NCBI RefSeq assembly: GCF_027580225.2
Contig: NC_073356.2
Span: forward strand, 13,445,001 to 13,509,000
Direction of reading: 5' to 3'
DNA: 64,000 bases
DNA from: Misgurnus anguillicaudatus
Lineage: Eukaryota; Chordata; Actinopteri; Cypriniformes; Cobitidae
The notes beneath the pieces are model-generated. The model was not told the origin of the DNA and did no database searches. It saw nothing but the letters and a program-made list of their open reading frames with translations. The position numbers and the translations under genes were made by a program. Of this stretch, positions 48,186 to 60,110 are shown piece by piece. How positions within the stretch are numbered: the first letter of the stretch is position 1; every line of letters starts with the position of its first letter.

Positions 48186-49299
48186 CACTCTAAAAAAAAA
48201 AGGTTCCTTGAGGTTCTATATAGAACCGTGGGGTTCTATTCTTGGCCAATAGAACCGTTTACCAAAAAATGGGTTCCATATAGAACCCTTGGAAGGCAAA
48301 GAACCATTTTTATTAAAATGGTTCTATAATTCACGTTTTGTGACTGAAGTGTAAACTAAAGATTACACAATAATTGCAGACCTACACAACTCATTTACAA
48401 ACCTACACAACTCATTCACAAACCTTTTTGTGTCAATAGGTTGTGGTCAAATAAAGAGAGAGTCAACAAATAGGCTACTAATATTTAGTGTACACTGTAA
48501 AAAATCCAACTAATGAAATGTTGGACAGGCAAAAATATATAAGTTAAACCAATTTTTTTGTTTGAGCTAGTTGAGAAGATCTGTGTTTAAAATATTAAAT
48601 GAATGGTTATTTTCAAATCCAGTCAAAATTCAGAATGGCTAGTGTTGACTGAACTAATTAAGACAAATCAGGTAAATATGTGGACTTATGACAGCTATGT
48701 TTCCTGACAACAAAATGCTCATAATATTACTGTTATTTGGTCACAAAATGTAATTGTAAGAGTTGTTCAGGCGTGAATGTATGTGCTTAAAGTTTAAATA
48801 TGCGGTCGGTTAATAAAGATAGCGTCTATTTAAAAATGTGCTCGGACACTTTCGGACGTAGATGAGCTCCATATGAGCTCCAGAAAATCACAGACACTTA
48901 AGCGCTCACACCCCGCCCAGCGCAGCCTCTCCTCGGCAAGCCCATCAGACTGCTGGCTCTGATATCTCTGACTCTGTGGCGTTTAAACATGTGATTTAGT
49001 TCATTTTGATTTCTCATACTTAACAATGAAAGGGTTATGTTTTAAATCATATTTTAGGATTGCACTTAATTGATATTGCTGTTGAGTGATGTTTCATATC
49101 TTTTACATTTGTTATAACCGGACTGCATGCGAATTTGAACTTCAGAGCTGAGGAAGCGGGTGGAGAAATAGTCCCAATATCATAACAATCTTAAATAAAA
49201 CTTCTAAATATGCCCGTGTGTGTACCCGTGTGCGCGCGCGCGTGCGCGCGACCCGCTCACGCGCGCGTGTGTATGTACAGTATGTGCGTGAGTTTTTAA

Positions 49300-49436
49300 C
49301 TTAAAATGTCTTAACTTAACTCGGAAGGATCTGAATCACAGGTCATTTCATCTGAGATCATTCCGCATGTAACAGCCGGAATCACTCACTGTTTCCCACA
49401 ACGACATCATCAGCCGTTTCCTCAAGGTCACGTCAG
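49300..49436 (+). other. Exon-like segment A (donor CAG/GTAAGTG)
   Basis: This GC-richer segment ends at a strong donor. Upstream are CCCCGCCCAG (48911) and a CG/GT-rich tract (49200-49275), which would suit a promoter or first exon. The left border is unknown. Confidence 0.3.
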
Positions 49437-49925
49437 GTAAGTGTTTGTAAATAAATGTTAATTTTAGACTATATTAATTGGCAAAGACGCAAATACTCGA
49501 CGTTTTTGTAAACATATAAGTTATATAAAGGTGTGTTATGTTATGTGACCGACTTAAAGTGTGTGTTACGTTATGTGTCCGAGTTAAAGTGGAGCTATTT
49601 TAGTTAAGATAATACCGGACAGGGTTTAGGACTCCGTCTTAATTATAATTGGGACATTTTTACAAACAAACCTTATAAAATACAATACTAGTGTGCATTT
49701 TGAGACAAAACAATAGCACTCATATGTTAACAGATGTCAGTATTTTAGTCAGTGATAAGTCCTGTCCGAGAAAACCGCCCAATAGTGTTTAATTCAATTA
49801 CGTGTGATGTCTGAGGGAAACTTGGCAATTTTAGGGTATAAAATCTTTCACCGTCAAGCTTTATTATATTAAACATGTTATTTATGTATGTGTGTGTGTT
49901 TATATTCCTCTGTTTATTAAACCAG

Positions 49926-50051
49926 AGCGGTGATGATGAGAGGCAGACTAGACCACCACCATACGCGAAGATGAGCCTCGAGGCTTGACAGTTATTTTTT
50001 CAAACTGAGGAGTTCGGACTCCGGACCGTCATTTCTGCTTTGTACCCTGAG
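49926..50051 (+). other. Exon-like segment B
   Basis: A moderate acceptor (TTATTAAACCAG) and a strong donor (GAG/GTAAGTAAA) bound 126 bases containing ATGATGAGAGGCAG, with an early stop. It is probably non-coding or leader if transcribed. Confidence 0.3.
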
Positions 50052-50784
50052 GTAAGTAAACTTTCTACATTTTTGAAACGATATTACTGAAATATTTAGT
50101 ATAATGAGTTAATATTTATTTTGTTAGAGTAGGTCTTGTGCTAAATAGTGATACTAGAAGCTACATTTATAATATTTACCTCAGTTAAAAAATACTGCTG
50201 GTAACGTTAAAGCACTGACCGGCTTCGTCAACCGTCAGTTATAAAAGCTCTGTTAAATACATTTTGTTCCTGGTTTTAATGAATTACGTTACAGTCCTGC
50301 TTTATTTCTTTGTCATTTTCAATTAAATTGCCAAGCACAATAACAGCTGTGTTGTAAGGAGACGAAATTCGAGACAGGGGTGTTATTTCAATGAAGCGCG
50401 TGGTCAAAGGAACCGGGTGGAAGACGGTGGAAGGGAAATTATATGTAAATGTTTGTCGCAGTTTTACACATATTCCGTGAGTATTTTTCGCTTGTTGACG
50501 AGTGTTTTATCAGGGTTGGAGCTAAACCTTGAAGGAAAGCGGAAACTGCTGGCCACAGTTAAGAACTTTCTGCTGGTCTGTATTATAAATGCACGATTGC
50601 AGTGCAGCGTTTGTATCCGCAAGTCTAGATATGCATGTTTTCTGTGATGCACACAATTAATTAATGTGATGGTAGCTGTTAAGACACTTACATTTAACAT
50701 TTAAATGTTTTAAAAACCAAACGTGTTCAGGTTTTTATGTGTATTTGGTTTGTGAAGTGTAATTTTTTTTCCTCTCCCTCACAG

Positions 50785-50853
50785 ATAACCATGGTTAATA
50801 AATGGTCAGACATGTCACTGGCTTTAAAATATAAACCCCATTGATGCAAAAAG
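50785..50853 (+). other. Exon-like segment C
   Basis: An excellent acceptor (CCTCTCCCTCACAG) and donor (AAG/GTAAGG) bound 69 bases. It contains ACCATGG, but that frame stops within the segment. Confidence 0.35.
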
Positions 50854-51158
50854 GTAAGGTGCTTAAAAGGACCTTGTAAGACTTCGTCACTAATGTTCAT
50901 TAAAGAGAAAATAAAAAGAAATCTGTGTTTTGTAGCTTTAATGATAATTCTTACTGTATGTATTTCATTTAGAATTTAGCATTAAAGACTGTAAAGTGTT
51001 TGAGGATTTAATTTAAATTCTGTATATTTCACACTATTTTTTTATTGAACATTGTGTTTTGAAAAATACATCACTAGTCAATTGCAACCTCAAGTTAATG
51101 TAGACTTTAAGGAACTTGTTTGTCTGAAAGTGGATATATAAAGATTTTTTGTTTTAAG

Positions 51159-51311
51159 ATGCTGCATGGAATGACAATGTGGTTTGGAACAGACTTGGTG
51201 AAGAACATGGAAACATCTCTTAATAAAATGGCCCCAAACATCATCAGGAGTGCAAAAGAAGGAAGTAAAAACATCTCTACGCCAATCTCATTGGAGAGGA
51301 AACCACAGAAG
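51159..51311 (+). other. Exon-like segment D
   Basis: The acceptor is TTTTTTGTTTTAAG and the donor a weak AAG/GTGCTT. The 153 bases are open throughout (MLHGMTMWFGTD... to ...LERKPQK, 51 codons). The product is not recognised, and it does not join segment E in the frame that E and F share. Confidence 0.3.
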
Positions 51312-51479
51312 GTGCTTGTTCTTTGTCCAGTGTAAAGTAGCCTTATTTGCATAGTCAATGTAAAGGTTCTAGCACCTATAAATTGTATAAGTGAAAATAT
51401 GAAAATAATGTTAGTATAAACTTTTTCCTTGCCATTGAAGAGTAAACTTGTTAATTAAGAGACGCTGGCTGAGAAAGAG

Positions 51480-51745
51480 TTAAAGTTTACCCACAAATTA
51501 AAATTGTCGTCACTTTCTTCAGCAGAACACAACAGAAGAAATTTTGAAAAAGTATGGTAATCGAACAACAATGGTGCCCATTGACCTGCATTGGTTTTGT
51601 GTCTATTAAATTGCTAGCAGAGTTGTTCGGTTACAGACATTCTTCAAAATCTTTTTTGTGTTAGTGTTCTGCTGAAGAAAGAAAGCTGTGAATGTTTGAA
51701 ATAACGAGTGAGTGAATGAGTTTTTTTTTTTTTTGAGTAAAATGT
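51480..51745. mobile_element. Decayed Angel/Kolobok-like fold-back
   Basis: TTAAAGTTTACCCACAAATT starts it. The arms TCTTCAGCAGAACACAACAG and GTTAGTGTTCTGCTGAAGAA are complementary. The right terminus (TTTGAGTAAAATG) no longer ends at TTAA. Confidence 0.5.
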
Positions 51746-51795
51746 CCCTGTAATTGATATCTGTACCTAATGTACAATAATTTGTATCTTTGTAG

Positions 51796-51875
51796 GTCTG
51801 GTGAGGAATGCTGCACTTATGTTATTGCAAGGATTATTTCAAGAAAATCCCAGCTTCATTTACTGTGTAAATAGT
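51796..51875 (+). other. Exon-like segment E
   Basis: Acceptor ATCTTTGTAG and strong donor AGT/GTAAGTAT. In one frame it reads LVRNAALMLLQGLFQENPSF and on to NS, ending in phase 0. Confidence 0.35.
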
Positions 51876-52138
51876 GTAAGTATAGTCTTCTGTAATTTAG
51901 TTAGCATTTGAGGCACTTTATTTAAAGTAACATTCAATGCAAATATAAAACTATTACTCTGTTTACCCTTAAATAGCATACAGCTCTACATCAATTATTA
52001 TGAGTCTTGTTGGTTCGTGAGTGTCGCTTGCCTAGTTGTCATACTTTATTTGTGTTATTATTGGATAATTTTAAGTCTATTTGATGGCTTCTGTTAATTG
52101 GTAAAAAGCACTTAAAAGGTGAAATGTTTGTTTTACAG

Positions 52139-52275
52139 GAACCCAAAGGTCCCACACCAACCATAGTGTTCAACGGCTCTCCTGATCTTTTCAAATTTGA
52201 ATGTATCAACTTTATAATGGACAATGTGAACTTAATATGTGGAAGACATTGACATCATAGGCTGTGGAATGACTG
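52139..52275 (+). other. Exon-like segment F (terminal, cut by an LTR)
   Basis: Acceptor TTTGTTTTACAG. In phase with segment E it reads EPKGPTPTIVFNGSPDLFKF and continues to a TGA at 52250-52252. E plus F give a continuous 64-codon reading. The solo LTR at 52276 follows 24 bases past the stop. Family not recognised. Confidence 0.35.
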
Positions 52276-53211
52276 TGTCACAGGTCGGAGAAGCGGACCG
52301 CCCCTGTCGCGGATTACGCTCCTCCTAGTTCCACCTCGAGGAGGTCCCAAAGCACCCCAATGACCAGACAAACCAGAGGTAAGTAAAATATAGAAATAGA
52401 AACTTTATTTAAATTATTTAAAACTAAAGTGGGGAATGGGAAAGGGAATCTAAAAATCTCGCTTCTCGCCCTCAGGGGGAGTATAACGGGGCCAGGGACG
52501 TTGGAGGGGTTTCCACGTGACTCCAGCTGGAACACCGCTACAGAGCGTATCTGGGTGGGTTGGGCACACACCGTCGCGGCGGCCCCTGATGGCATCCACA
52601 AGGGTCCAAGACCCTCCTAAGGTGAGTACGGACGACAAGGACACAGCACAACACTTTAATAAAGCTTTGTGTATTTCCGTTTCAAGAGGTTCTTACTTGA
52701 CTGTTGAACAGTGTTTCTTCTCTCTCCTAAGCTCCTAGCCATAGCAGAACTACGTATTTCAGCACCCGAAGGACTAACAACCCAGCCGGCATCTGCAGCG
52801 TATATCCAACGCGATCAAACTTCACTCTGACAAGTAACTTCCTATACACAACCACGCCGTCCTTTCGCCCGGACCAGCCCCGCACTCTTTCCGCCCGCTA
52901 CCTAGCGGTCGCCGGATCAGCAGAGCCTGCGGACTCTTCGGAGGCTGGTCTTCGTTGTGCTGCCAAAGGCGGAAGTTGACTCGCCCGAAAATCGACCCGG
53001 CCAGGAACTTCTACCGTCTCTCTTTATATCCTCCTCCCCAGGCGTGGCTCGCCCAACCATCGCTTGCCACGTCACTCACACAGCTGTGCCTTGTTTCAGC
53101 GAGTGCGGGGATTCCCGGGGAACCCTGAAGTGCCGGTGTCTGTACAAACCGGTCCGGGCGGAACCTCTTCACTCTCCTTTTGGTTCCGCCCCGCATAGTC
53201 ACTCCGTGACA
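52276..53211 (-). mobile_element. 936-bp solo LTR with 4-bp duplication ACTG
   Basis: ACTG at 52272-52275 and 53212-53215 flanks TGTCACAGGT...ACTCCGTGACA (TG...CA on both strands). It is GC-rich compared with its surroundings. Minus orientation is inferred from TATAAAGAGAGACGG near 53025 and AATAAA near 52408 on that strand. Open frames inside (52.3-53.27 kb) are not retroelement genes. Confidence 0.75.
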
Positions 53212-53400
53212 ACTGTTTGCGTTTTTTTTTTCTCCTCAATGTTCAATACCCTTTTGCCATTAAGCACACAGTGACTTTAATTTATAAAATATATGCTTAA
53301 GTTTTAATACCTGTACAAAACAAATGTACAATCAACTTGTGTAAATTGTCATTCTATTTAATAGATTGTTCATGAATTGTCTTTAAATGCATTGTGATTT

Positions 53401-53720
53401 CGGTAACACTTTGCAATGGAGTTCATTAGTTAACATTAGTTAATGTATTAACTAACTTGAACAAACCATAAGCAATACATTTGTTACAGTATTTATTCAT
53501 CTTTGTTAATGTTAGTTAATAAAAATTTAAGCTTTAATTGCTTGTTCATGTTAGTTCAGAGTGCATTAACTAATGTTAACAAGATTTTAATAAAGTAATT
53601 GTTGAAATTAACATTAACAAAGATTAATAAAGGCTGTATAAGTGCAGTTCATTATTAGTTCATGTTGACTAATGTAGCTAACTGGTGTTGGCTTATGGAC
53701 CTTGTTGTAAAGTGTTGCCG
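53401..53720. mobile_element. 320-bp MITE, CGGTAACACTTT ends, 6-bp duplication TGATTT
   Basis: TGATTT at 53395-53400 and 53721-53726. Ends CGGTAACACTTTGCAATGG and TTGTTGTAAAGTGTTGCCG. The interior is built of TTAGTTAATG/CATTAACTAA motifs. A left-over piece of the same family ends near 26790 (CTTATTGTAAAGTG). Confidence 0.85.
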
Positions 53721-54296
53721 TGATTTCTTTTCATCATTTCAGACACATGTAATTTACTAAAAATTAGTACTGCATATACTGTACAGTATCTATGCGTAAT
53801 GTATAGTGTAATTAAGAGTTTAGCTGTTTAATACAGAGATGCAATTTATTTATATATATTATTTATATATAAACGTATGTATGTTTATTAAAAAGTGAAA
53901 ATGCTTAATGGAAATAATTAAATAACTAAATGGTTGAATGTAATGAGACATTTTAAATGTAAACTAAAGTTTTGCTGTCTAATACAGAATAAAGAGATGT
54001 GATTTTAAGTAATTTTTATAGATTTATATTTCTGTATAATACAATTAATAAATAGTAAACTTTTATAATTTTCTAGATCGGTTATAATTTATTATCAATA
54101 ATAAATTACTCATAATAATAAAGAACCTTTAATGGTTCTAAATAGAACCATCTAACTTTGATTCAAAGAACCATTTGGGGTTCTTTTTAATGAACCCATT
54201 AAAGTGGTTCTATATTGAACCATTTAGGGGTTCCATATATGAAGCGGGTGATAGAACCATTTCTGGTTCGATATAGAACCATTTTTTTTAAGAGTG

Positions 54297-57130
54297 CATG
54301 AGAATTTAAAGGAAACATTTAAAAGCAGAATGAAAGTAGAAAATATCCTCAGTGTTTTTTTTTACATTTTGCATCTTTTTAAAGCAAAGTTGAATTTGTT
54401 TAAGTGATGTTAACTTTATTTTAAAAGTTAGAGAAACTCATCACTTGTCTATAGAGTTGAAATGACTTGTAAAGTTGATTAAACTTAAACATTTAAGTGC
54501 AAAAATCTATTTTTTTACAGTGCTCTTGTGGCAACACCAGCAATACACTTGTAGCCCAAATACAAAAATATGGATTTATATTAAAAGTCAAGAATATTTT
54601 TTTTTGTATATGTTAATTGTCTTGTTTTTCTTGATTGTCTCGGTTTCTTTTAGCTTGCAATTCAAGAGGAGTCACTGAGGAGCGCGAACAATCAGGTACG
54701 AGTCTTTGATTTCACATGACTTATTGATGGAGGTGAAGTAACGTTTTCCATTCATTCACATTTAATGATGTTCTCTGGCAGTCGATCCTGACAAATCTCC
54801 AGTGTTTCATCAAACCTTTATTAACTTATTGTACTGACATTTAGGAGCTAAAATAAATACTTTTTTTAATAAAATCACATTTATTTTCAGTTAATAATCT
54901 TTGTTTTTATTGTGATTTTAAATGTCTTTCATTTTTACATATATTTTTTTCTCTTATATATTGTTTTCTCATTTTAATGTAAAGCACTTTGAATTACCTC
55001 CATGTATGAAATGTGCTATACAAATAAACTTGCCTTTTAGCAAGTAAATGTTTAATGTTAAATATTCAGTCAGACATAGATTGTCTCACTGATCCAGCAG
55101 ATGTCAGATATCTCTTTGACGCAGCTCTGCAGATAAAGGTTTATTTATAGCGTCACCAGTAGCAACAACTCTCTTCATTGTAGCTTTTTCTTTATATAAA
55201 ATCTGCAGTGTAATGGATTTACTTACTCTCAAGTCAACGTTTTGTCTGTCAAACACAAAGGAGAAGTGTAGCAAAAATATCATTCTGCTCTTTTCAGAGA
55301 AAATGATCAGAAATAGCTCTCACTGTGGCGGTACCCTTAAAAAAGGTTCCCATATTTTCAATTTTATAAAGAAAATGTTGTATTTAGTTTAGATAGACCG
55401 CTCATAAGAAGACAAATCAATACCCTCATGCTTGTAGAAAATATGATTTGTGTTCTGTTCTTGTTTCTAGGTCAGTGAAACAGACATTCATTCAAACTGA
55501 AGAAAATACTGACGTTTATTTGCTTGGTTAAGCAGTTCACATATTCTTACTTTTGATACAGGTTTGTATCTTGAAATACATCTCGTATTTATTCTAATTT
55601 ACTTTTTTATCATTTATCAGAAACAGAGAAAAGCTGGTAGACAGTTAAACAATTATTTCATGTTCCATTAACATAATTCATGTGGAACAATGCTTGTTAT
55701 CAGTAATCAGACAATAACATAAATAAAAGATACAGTTTGGGTCGTGCTCAGGGGAAGACCCATGAGAAAAGCTTCAGGCAGATGCTATCATTAACACTTC
55801 AATTAACTGTCTAATCTGTGAAAACAAATTAAAAAGATTTCATTGAAATAAATGTTAAATTAACTTTCTCAGTGCATTCATTTAAAATTATATTGATCAG
55901 ATTAAAAGTTATTTTAGCACACAATAATTTTCACTAAATCAAAAAGGCAAGGCAAATATAATTTTAGTATGTATTTTTACACTTCCAAAAAATGTACATC
56001 ATGGTACATCCAGTATCTATTTTTTATTTTTATAAAAAAAGACTTATTATAAAACAGTGACTACACTTCAGGTTTATGTCTTGTCATAATTTAAACAATT
56101 ATTTACTGTAATTGTGCAAACTGTGGATTTAAATGAATCTGTACTTTTTGTTTAAAATAAGAATGCAATATGCACAGACATAAATATATTTTGATACAAT
56201 GATGGTGGTGCTCGTTTTCAGTAACATTTTTCTACTGTGAGTGAATTTACAATATTTTTAGTAGACAGGTTTTTTTATATAATTTTTTTTATGACAGAGG
56301 TTTTTGTCATGTGGTGATGGATTATCTGTGTACTGAGAGTATGCTGCCCTCATCTGGTGAACATTGTGTACGTATTATTTTACATACACATTTCCTGCAA
56401 CAATGAGCAGGATTTAAAAACATTTTTACCAAGAATGCATTTTATTTTCATGCATTAAGACTTTATTACATGAACAATTACAATAATATATTGTGTATAA
56501 GTATAATATATGGGTATGCAAGGAAAGGCTTTAAGGTGATTGAACACAGTATGAACTGGTTTTAGGCTACAAAGGAACCATTTTATTTTGAGATTTAATT
56601 TGAAAAATAAGATCATGTATGAGGTTTTTACTGAGGATATTCCCCTTTTTCCAAATTTGCTATATCATTAATTTCTTATCATCTCAGAGGTCTAAAGATC
56701 CATTATACTCTCTGAATAAATGGTACAAAAGTTGTCACTGATAGAACCTTTTAAAAAAGGTCCTAATATTGACCATTTTGGTACAAATACACAGCAAAAT
56801 TAGTAGTGTTAAATGTACTCTTCTGGTGTATATATGGGTACCATCAGACCGGGTTGTGTATGTACCTTTGAGGTATGAAAATTTACTTTTTCTCTCTATT
56901 GACAACTTTTGTACCTTCTTGTAAAAAAATTTCTGACAGTGTTAATAAAAATGACACCTGGATCTGAAGATGAAAGAAAAGCATTTATTTAACTCATATC
57001 TGTCAGTTCTTTGAATGTATTGACACTATAGTAAATTAATTAATTTCTGTCGATGCTTTCAAGTTGATGGCAGGTGCCCCATAAAATGTTCTGTCTATGA
57101 GTTAAACGGCATCAATAATAATTCATTATG
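54297..57130. other. Intergenic, no gene recognised
   Basis: AT-rich, with no supported coding frame. No complete transposon could be delimited. Confidence 0.45.
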
Positions 57131-57276
57131 TAAGGAATAATTGACGACGGGCCATTGAATTATAAGAAAATAATGCACACCAAGGTGGTAATGCCACCGT
57201 TACACCGCAGGTGTGCATTATTTTCAAATGATTCAAAGGACCGGAGTCAATTATTCCTACCCGTTCTCACCAAGAT

Positions 57277-57782
57277 GCGTACAAATGACACGCAGTGTCA
57301 CCATCGTGCAATAGATACGCCAAACTCCGATTCCGCGTGCATATGACACGCCAGTCCCTCCCATTCACTTATATGGCGAATCGTTTCGTGACGTTTTATT
57401 TATTGTTTTCTCATTTGTTTTCTGTTTTTTAAACCATTTTCGCTTGGGTTTAGGGTTAGATTTCACATTTGTTTAAGCAGGTTATTTAATACACAGGTTT
57501 CTCTATGTTTTTATCTATATTTAAGCCATGGTCGCTTGGAGTTGGGGTTAGAGTTGGGGTTTGGGTTAGGATGTCATTTTTATATAACAAAAAGTTGTTC
57601 TAACCCTAAACCCAAGCGAAAATGGTTTAAAAAACAGAAAACAAATGAGAAAACAATAAATAAAACGTCACGAAACGATTCGCCATATAAGTGAATGGGA
57701 AGGACTGGCGTATCATATGCACGCAAAATCGGAATTTGGCGTATCTATTGCACGATAACGACACTCCGTGTCATTTGTACGC
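57277..57782. mobile_element. 506-bp hairpin element with arms of about 180-190 bases
   Basis: GCGTACAAATGACACGCAGT at the left pairs with CGTGTCATTTGTACGC at the right, and inner arm parts (AACCATTTTCGCTTGGGTTT against its complement) also pair. The loop (about 57467-57600) holds a GGGTTAGAGTTGGGGTTTGG tract. It appears to sit inside another palindromic repeat (GGAATAATTGACG near 57134, GTCAATTATTCC near 57245). Confidence 0.7.
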
Positions 57783-58591
57783 TTTTTTATTCCGCTTATA
57801 CCACGGTTACCACAAACATTGCTCTGGTGCCTATTTTTAAGACGTTTGAAAAATTAGGTGTGCGGTTTAAAGAAAATAATCAACACCCATAGAACATTTC
57901 TCAGCCAATCAGAATGCAGCATTCAACAGACCCGTGGTATAATAATAATTATAGTATAATTAACTGAACTTGTTTCGATTGCCAGTCACATTGTATTGCA
58001 TTTATTGTAGTTCATTTTATAGTTCATTTATAGTGTTTTGCTCGGATGATCCACTCTACTGTATATTGTGCATATAAAAGGCTATATGTGCCCTGTCTGT
58101 GAAAGCCATGCAGGCTAAAGTCTTATAATTTAATGATGAGATAAGGAGCATCAAAGTTTGATTTTACTAATTGATTTCACATCATTTTCAATCTTTGACC
58201 TTACATGACACGAGTCAGTATTAGATATCAAGGTTAGGATATTTTCACAGAATGATCTTTATGTTATGTAGGATGATTTTATGTAGAAAATAGTAAATCA
58301 CAAAAAAATACTTTAGCTGGATTTTCACAGAGTGAGTCACATATATAACTGCTTTATAAATAGGGTGAATAATTTACTGTATTTAATTATAAGCATATTT
58401 TTTAATTAAATAATTCTTATTTTTATATCAAAGGACAGTAGGCTATTTAAATTCCTTGTATGTGCACTAAAACTTGGCAATAAAGTTTTTTTCTGATTCT
58501 GCTACTTTAATCATAATCTTGTATTTTACTATTTCACCACTAGATGTCGCAAAAGGCTGAGAAATCCGTTAGCCTTAAAGGGCGTTTTGCA

Positions 58592-59485
58592 TAGGGTGAC
58601 CAGACGTCCCGAAAAAATCGGGACAGTCCCGAAATCTAAGCTAGTGTCCCGAATCCCGAATCCTGCTCTAATTGTCCCGAAAATCATACTGAAGCAAAAT
58701 CTTAATCCCGAATCCCGCTTTAATTTCCCCGAAAATTATACTAAAGCAAAATCTTGAGTAGTAGTTGTCTGATAAAACATGAGCGAGGAGGTTAAGTCAT
58801 CCTGCAGCCAGCCCACGCCGGCTGCTCATTGGCTGCAGCCAGCCGCCGCCAGCTGCTCATTGGCTGCAGCCAGCCGCCGCCGGCTGCTCATTGGCTGCAT
58901 GATCTTGCTTTTATACTGTAGGCTCTCATTGTGCTGGCAGCAGTTAAAACCTCCGCGAAATATGCTGACGTTGTATTGTTTCTATTAATTTATCTAATTC
59001 ATCTATATGCACAAAGACAATAGGACCTTTTTGTTTTATTGAGTTGACTAAGAGAGCGAAAGTTGCAGCAGCCGCGAGGACAGATGAAAGTGCAGGCAGT
59101 GACAGTCAGTCGCGTGAAGGAGTCAGATTGGTCGAGGGCACGCAAAGCACTTTGTTAAAAAAATACTTCTATACATATTATATAAATGTATACGCATATG
59201 TACTAAAAATATGATTAGTTCAGTAACTTCAGTTTGAAATTCCTTATTTTTTTATTAAGTAAAATAAAGAAAACTGTTATTGTATGAACTATTATTGTAT
59301 AAAGTATAAAATACTATACGTATTATATCAATTTATTTATAAGCATATGTACTTATATTAATATGATTGATTCAGTTTGAAATTCATTGTCTTTTATTAT
59401 TAAATAAAATTAATAAATAAAACTATTATTGGATGAACCCCCCCCCCCCGTCCCGAATTTCAGCCAATCTCATCTGGTCACCCTA
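58592..59485. mobile_element. 894-bp hAT-like element with perfect 8-bp duplication
   Basis: GTTTTGCA at 58584-58591 and 59486-59493. Ends TAGGGTGACCAGACG and CATCTGGTCACCCTA are inverted. An 8-bp duplication with TAGGG ends is the hAT pattern. Internal repeats include TCCCGAATCCCG motifs, CTGCAGCCAGCCGCCGCC units (58801-58900) and an AT-rich duplication (about 59165-59440). No transposase. Confidence 0.85.
58801..58900. repeat. Three tandem 30-odd-base GC-rich units
   Basis: CTGCTCATTGGCTGCAGCCA recurs three times, within the hAT-like element. Confidence 0.85.
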
Positions 59486-59750
59486 GTTTTGCAGGTAAAA
59501 ATTTTCAACGAATTTGTGCAATTTGCTTGTTGATAATAAACATTTAAACTGTTATCCATTGTATTTTATGTTGTTGGGTATCACAAAACCCGAAAAAGTA
59601 TGAAAAAGTACAGCAATTTGCAATGATTCTCCTTTCCCTCACAACGCACTGTATGACGTCACGCTGGGGAGAGAATTGACCAAAGCCGCCTTGAGACCAT
59701 TGAGAATGACTATAGAAAGACGAGTAAAGTACAGTTCTGATAGCGCAGAT

Positions 59751-59795
59751 AATAGATAAATACATACATACATACATACATACATAGATAGATAC

Positions 59796-59873
<78 letters not shown>

Positions 59874-59935
59874 GGATAGACAGACAGACAGACAGATAGA
59901 TAGACAGGCAGATGGATAGGCTAGTATAGAGAGAG
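59751..59935. repeat. (CATA)n/(GATA)n/(GACA)n microsatellite
   Basis: Successive CATA, GATA and GACA blocks. The Leu/Ser/Ile/Tyr frame here is repeat translation. Confidence 0.97.
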
Positions 59936-60091
59936 AGGCAGACAGCCATATAGCGTAACGTTAGCATATCTTCGTGTAGAAAGTAAACAAACAATTAACA
60001 TACTAGTGCATGCTGGCTTGAGGGGGTCCATGATCCTGCCTGAAATGGGTGTAACTTTATGCGATCTTCAGCACAAACGGTTTTGGCAGCA

Positions 60092-60110
60092 TGTCTCTAA
60101 TCCTGGAAGG
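60092..60110 (+). other. Possible first coding exon of an unidentified gene
   Basis: ATG near 60092 opens MSLILE and meets a strong donor (GAAG/GTGAGTG) after 19 coding bases, in phase 1. A candidate second exon, 61858-61924, joins it in frame to read MSLILEG-HVSCFSRDGG.... No known protein was recognised and there is no direct support for transcription. Confidence 0.22.

Larger units (their letters stand above)
48186..54296. mobile_element. Possible 6.1-kb element bounded by CACTCT ends
   Basis: The left end is CACTCTAAAAAAAAAAGGTTC, followed by about 130 bases of GGTTCTATATAGAACC-type motifs. The right end, about 170 bases of the same motifs, finishes CCATTTTTTTTAAGAGTG. Each block has a terminus only on its outer side, as expected for the two ends of one element rather than two MITEs. 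Possible CA dinucleotides flank it, which is weak evidence. The interior holds exon-like segments and nested insertions. Confidence 0.4.

Noticed and set aside
45023..53211. Full-length endogenous retroelement between the two LTRs
   Set aside because: The two LTRs differ in sequence, length, orientation and duplication, and no gag or pol coding lies between them.
52314..53274. Several 60-105-codon frames on both strands
   Set aside because: They lie in the GC-rich solo LTR; none resembles a retroelement or host protein.
59710..59994. 94-codon Leu-Ser-Ile-Tyr frame that mimics a membrane protein
   Set aside because: Translation of the GATA/CATA array.
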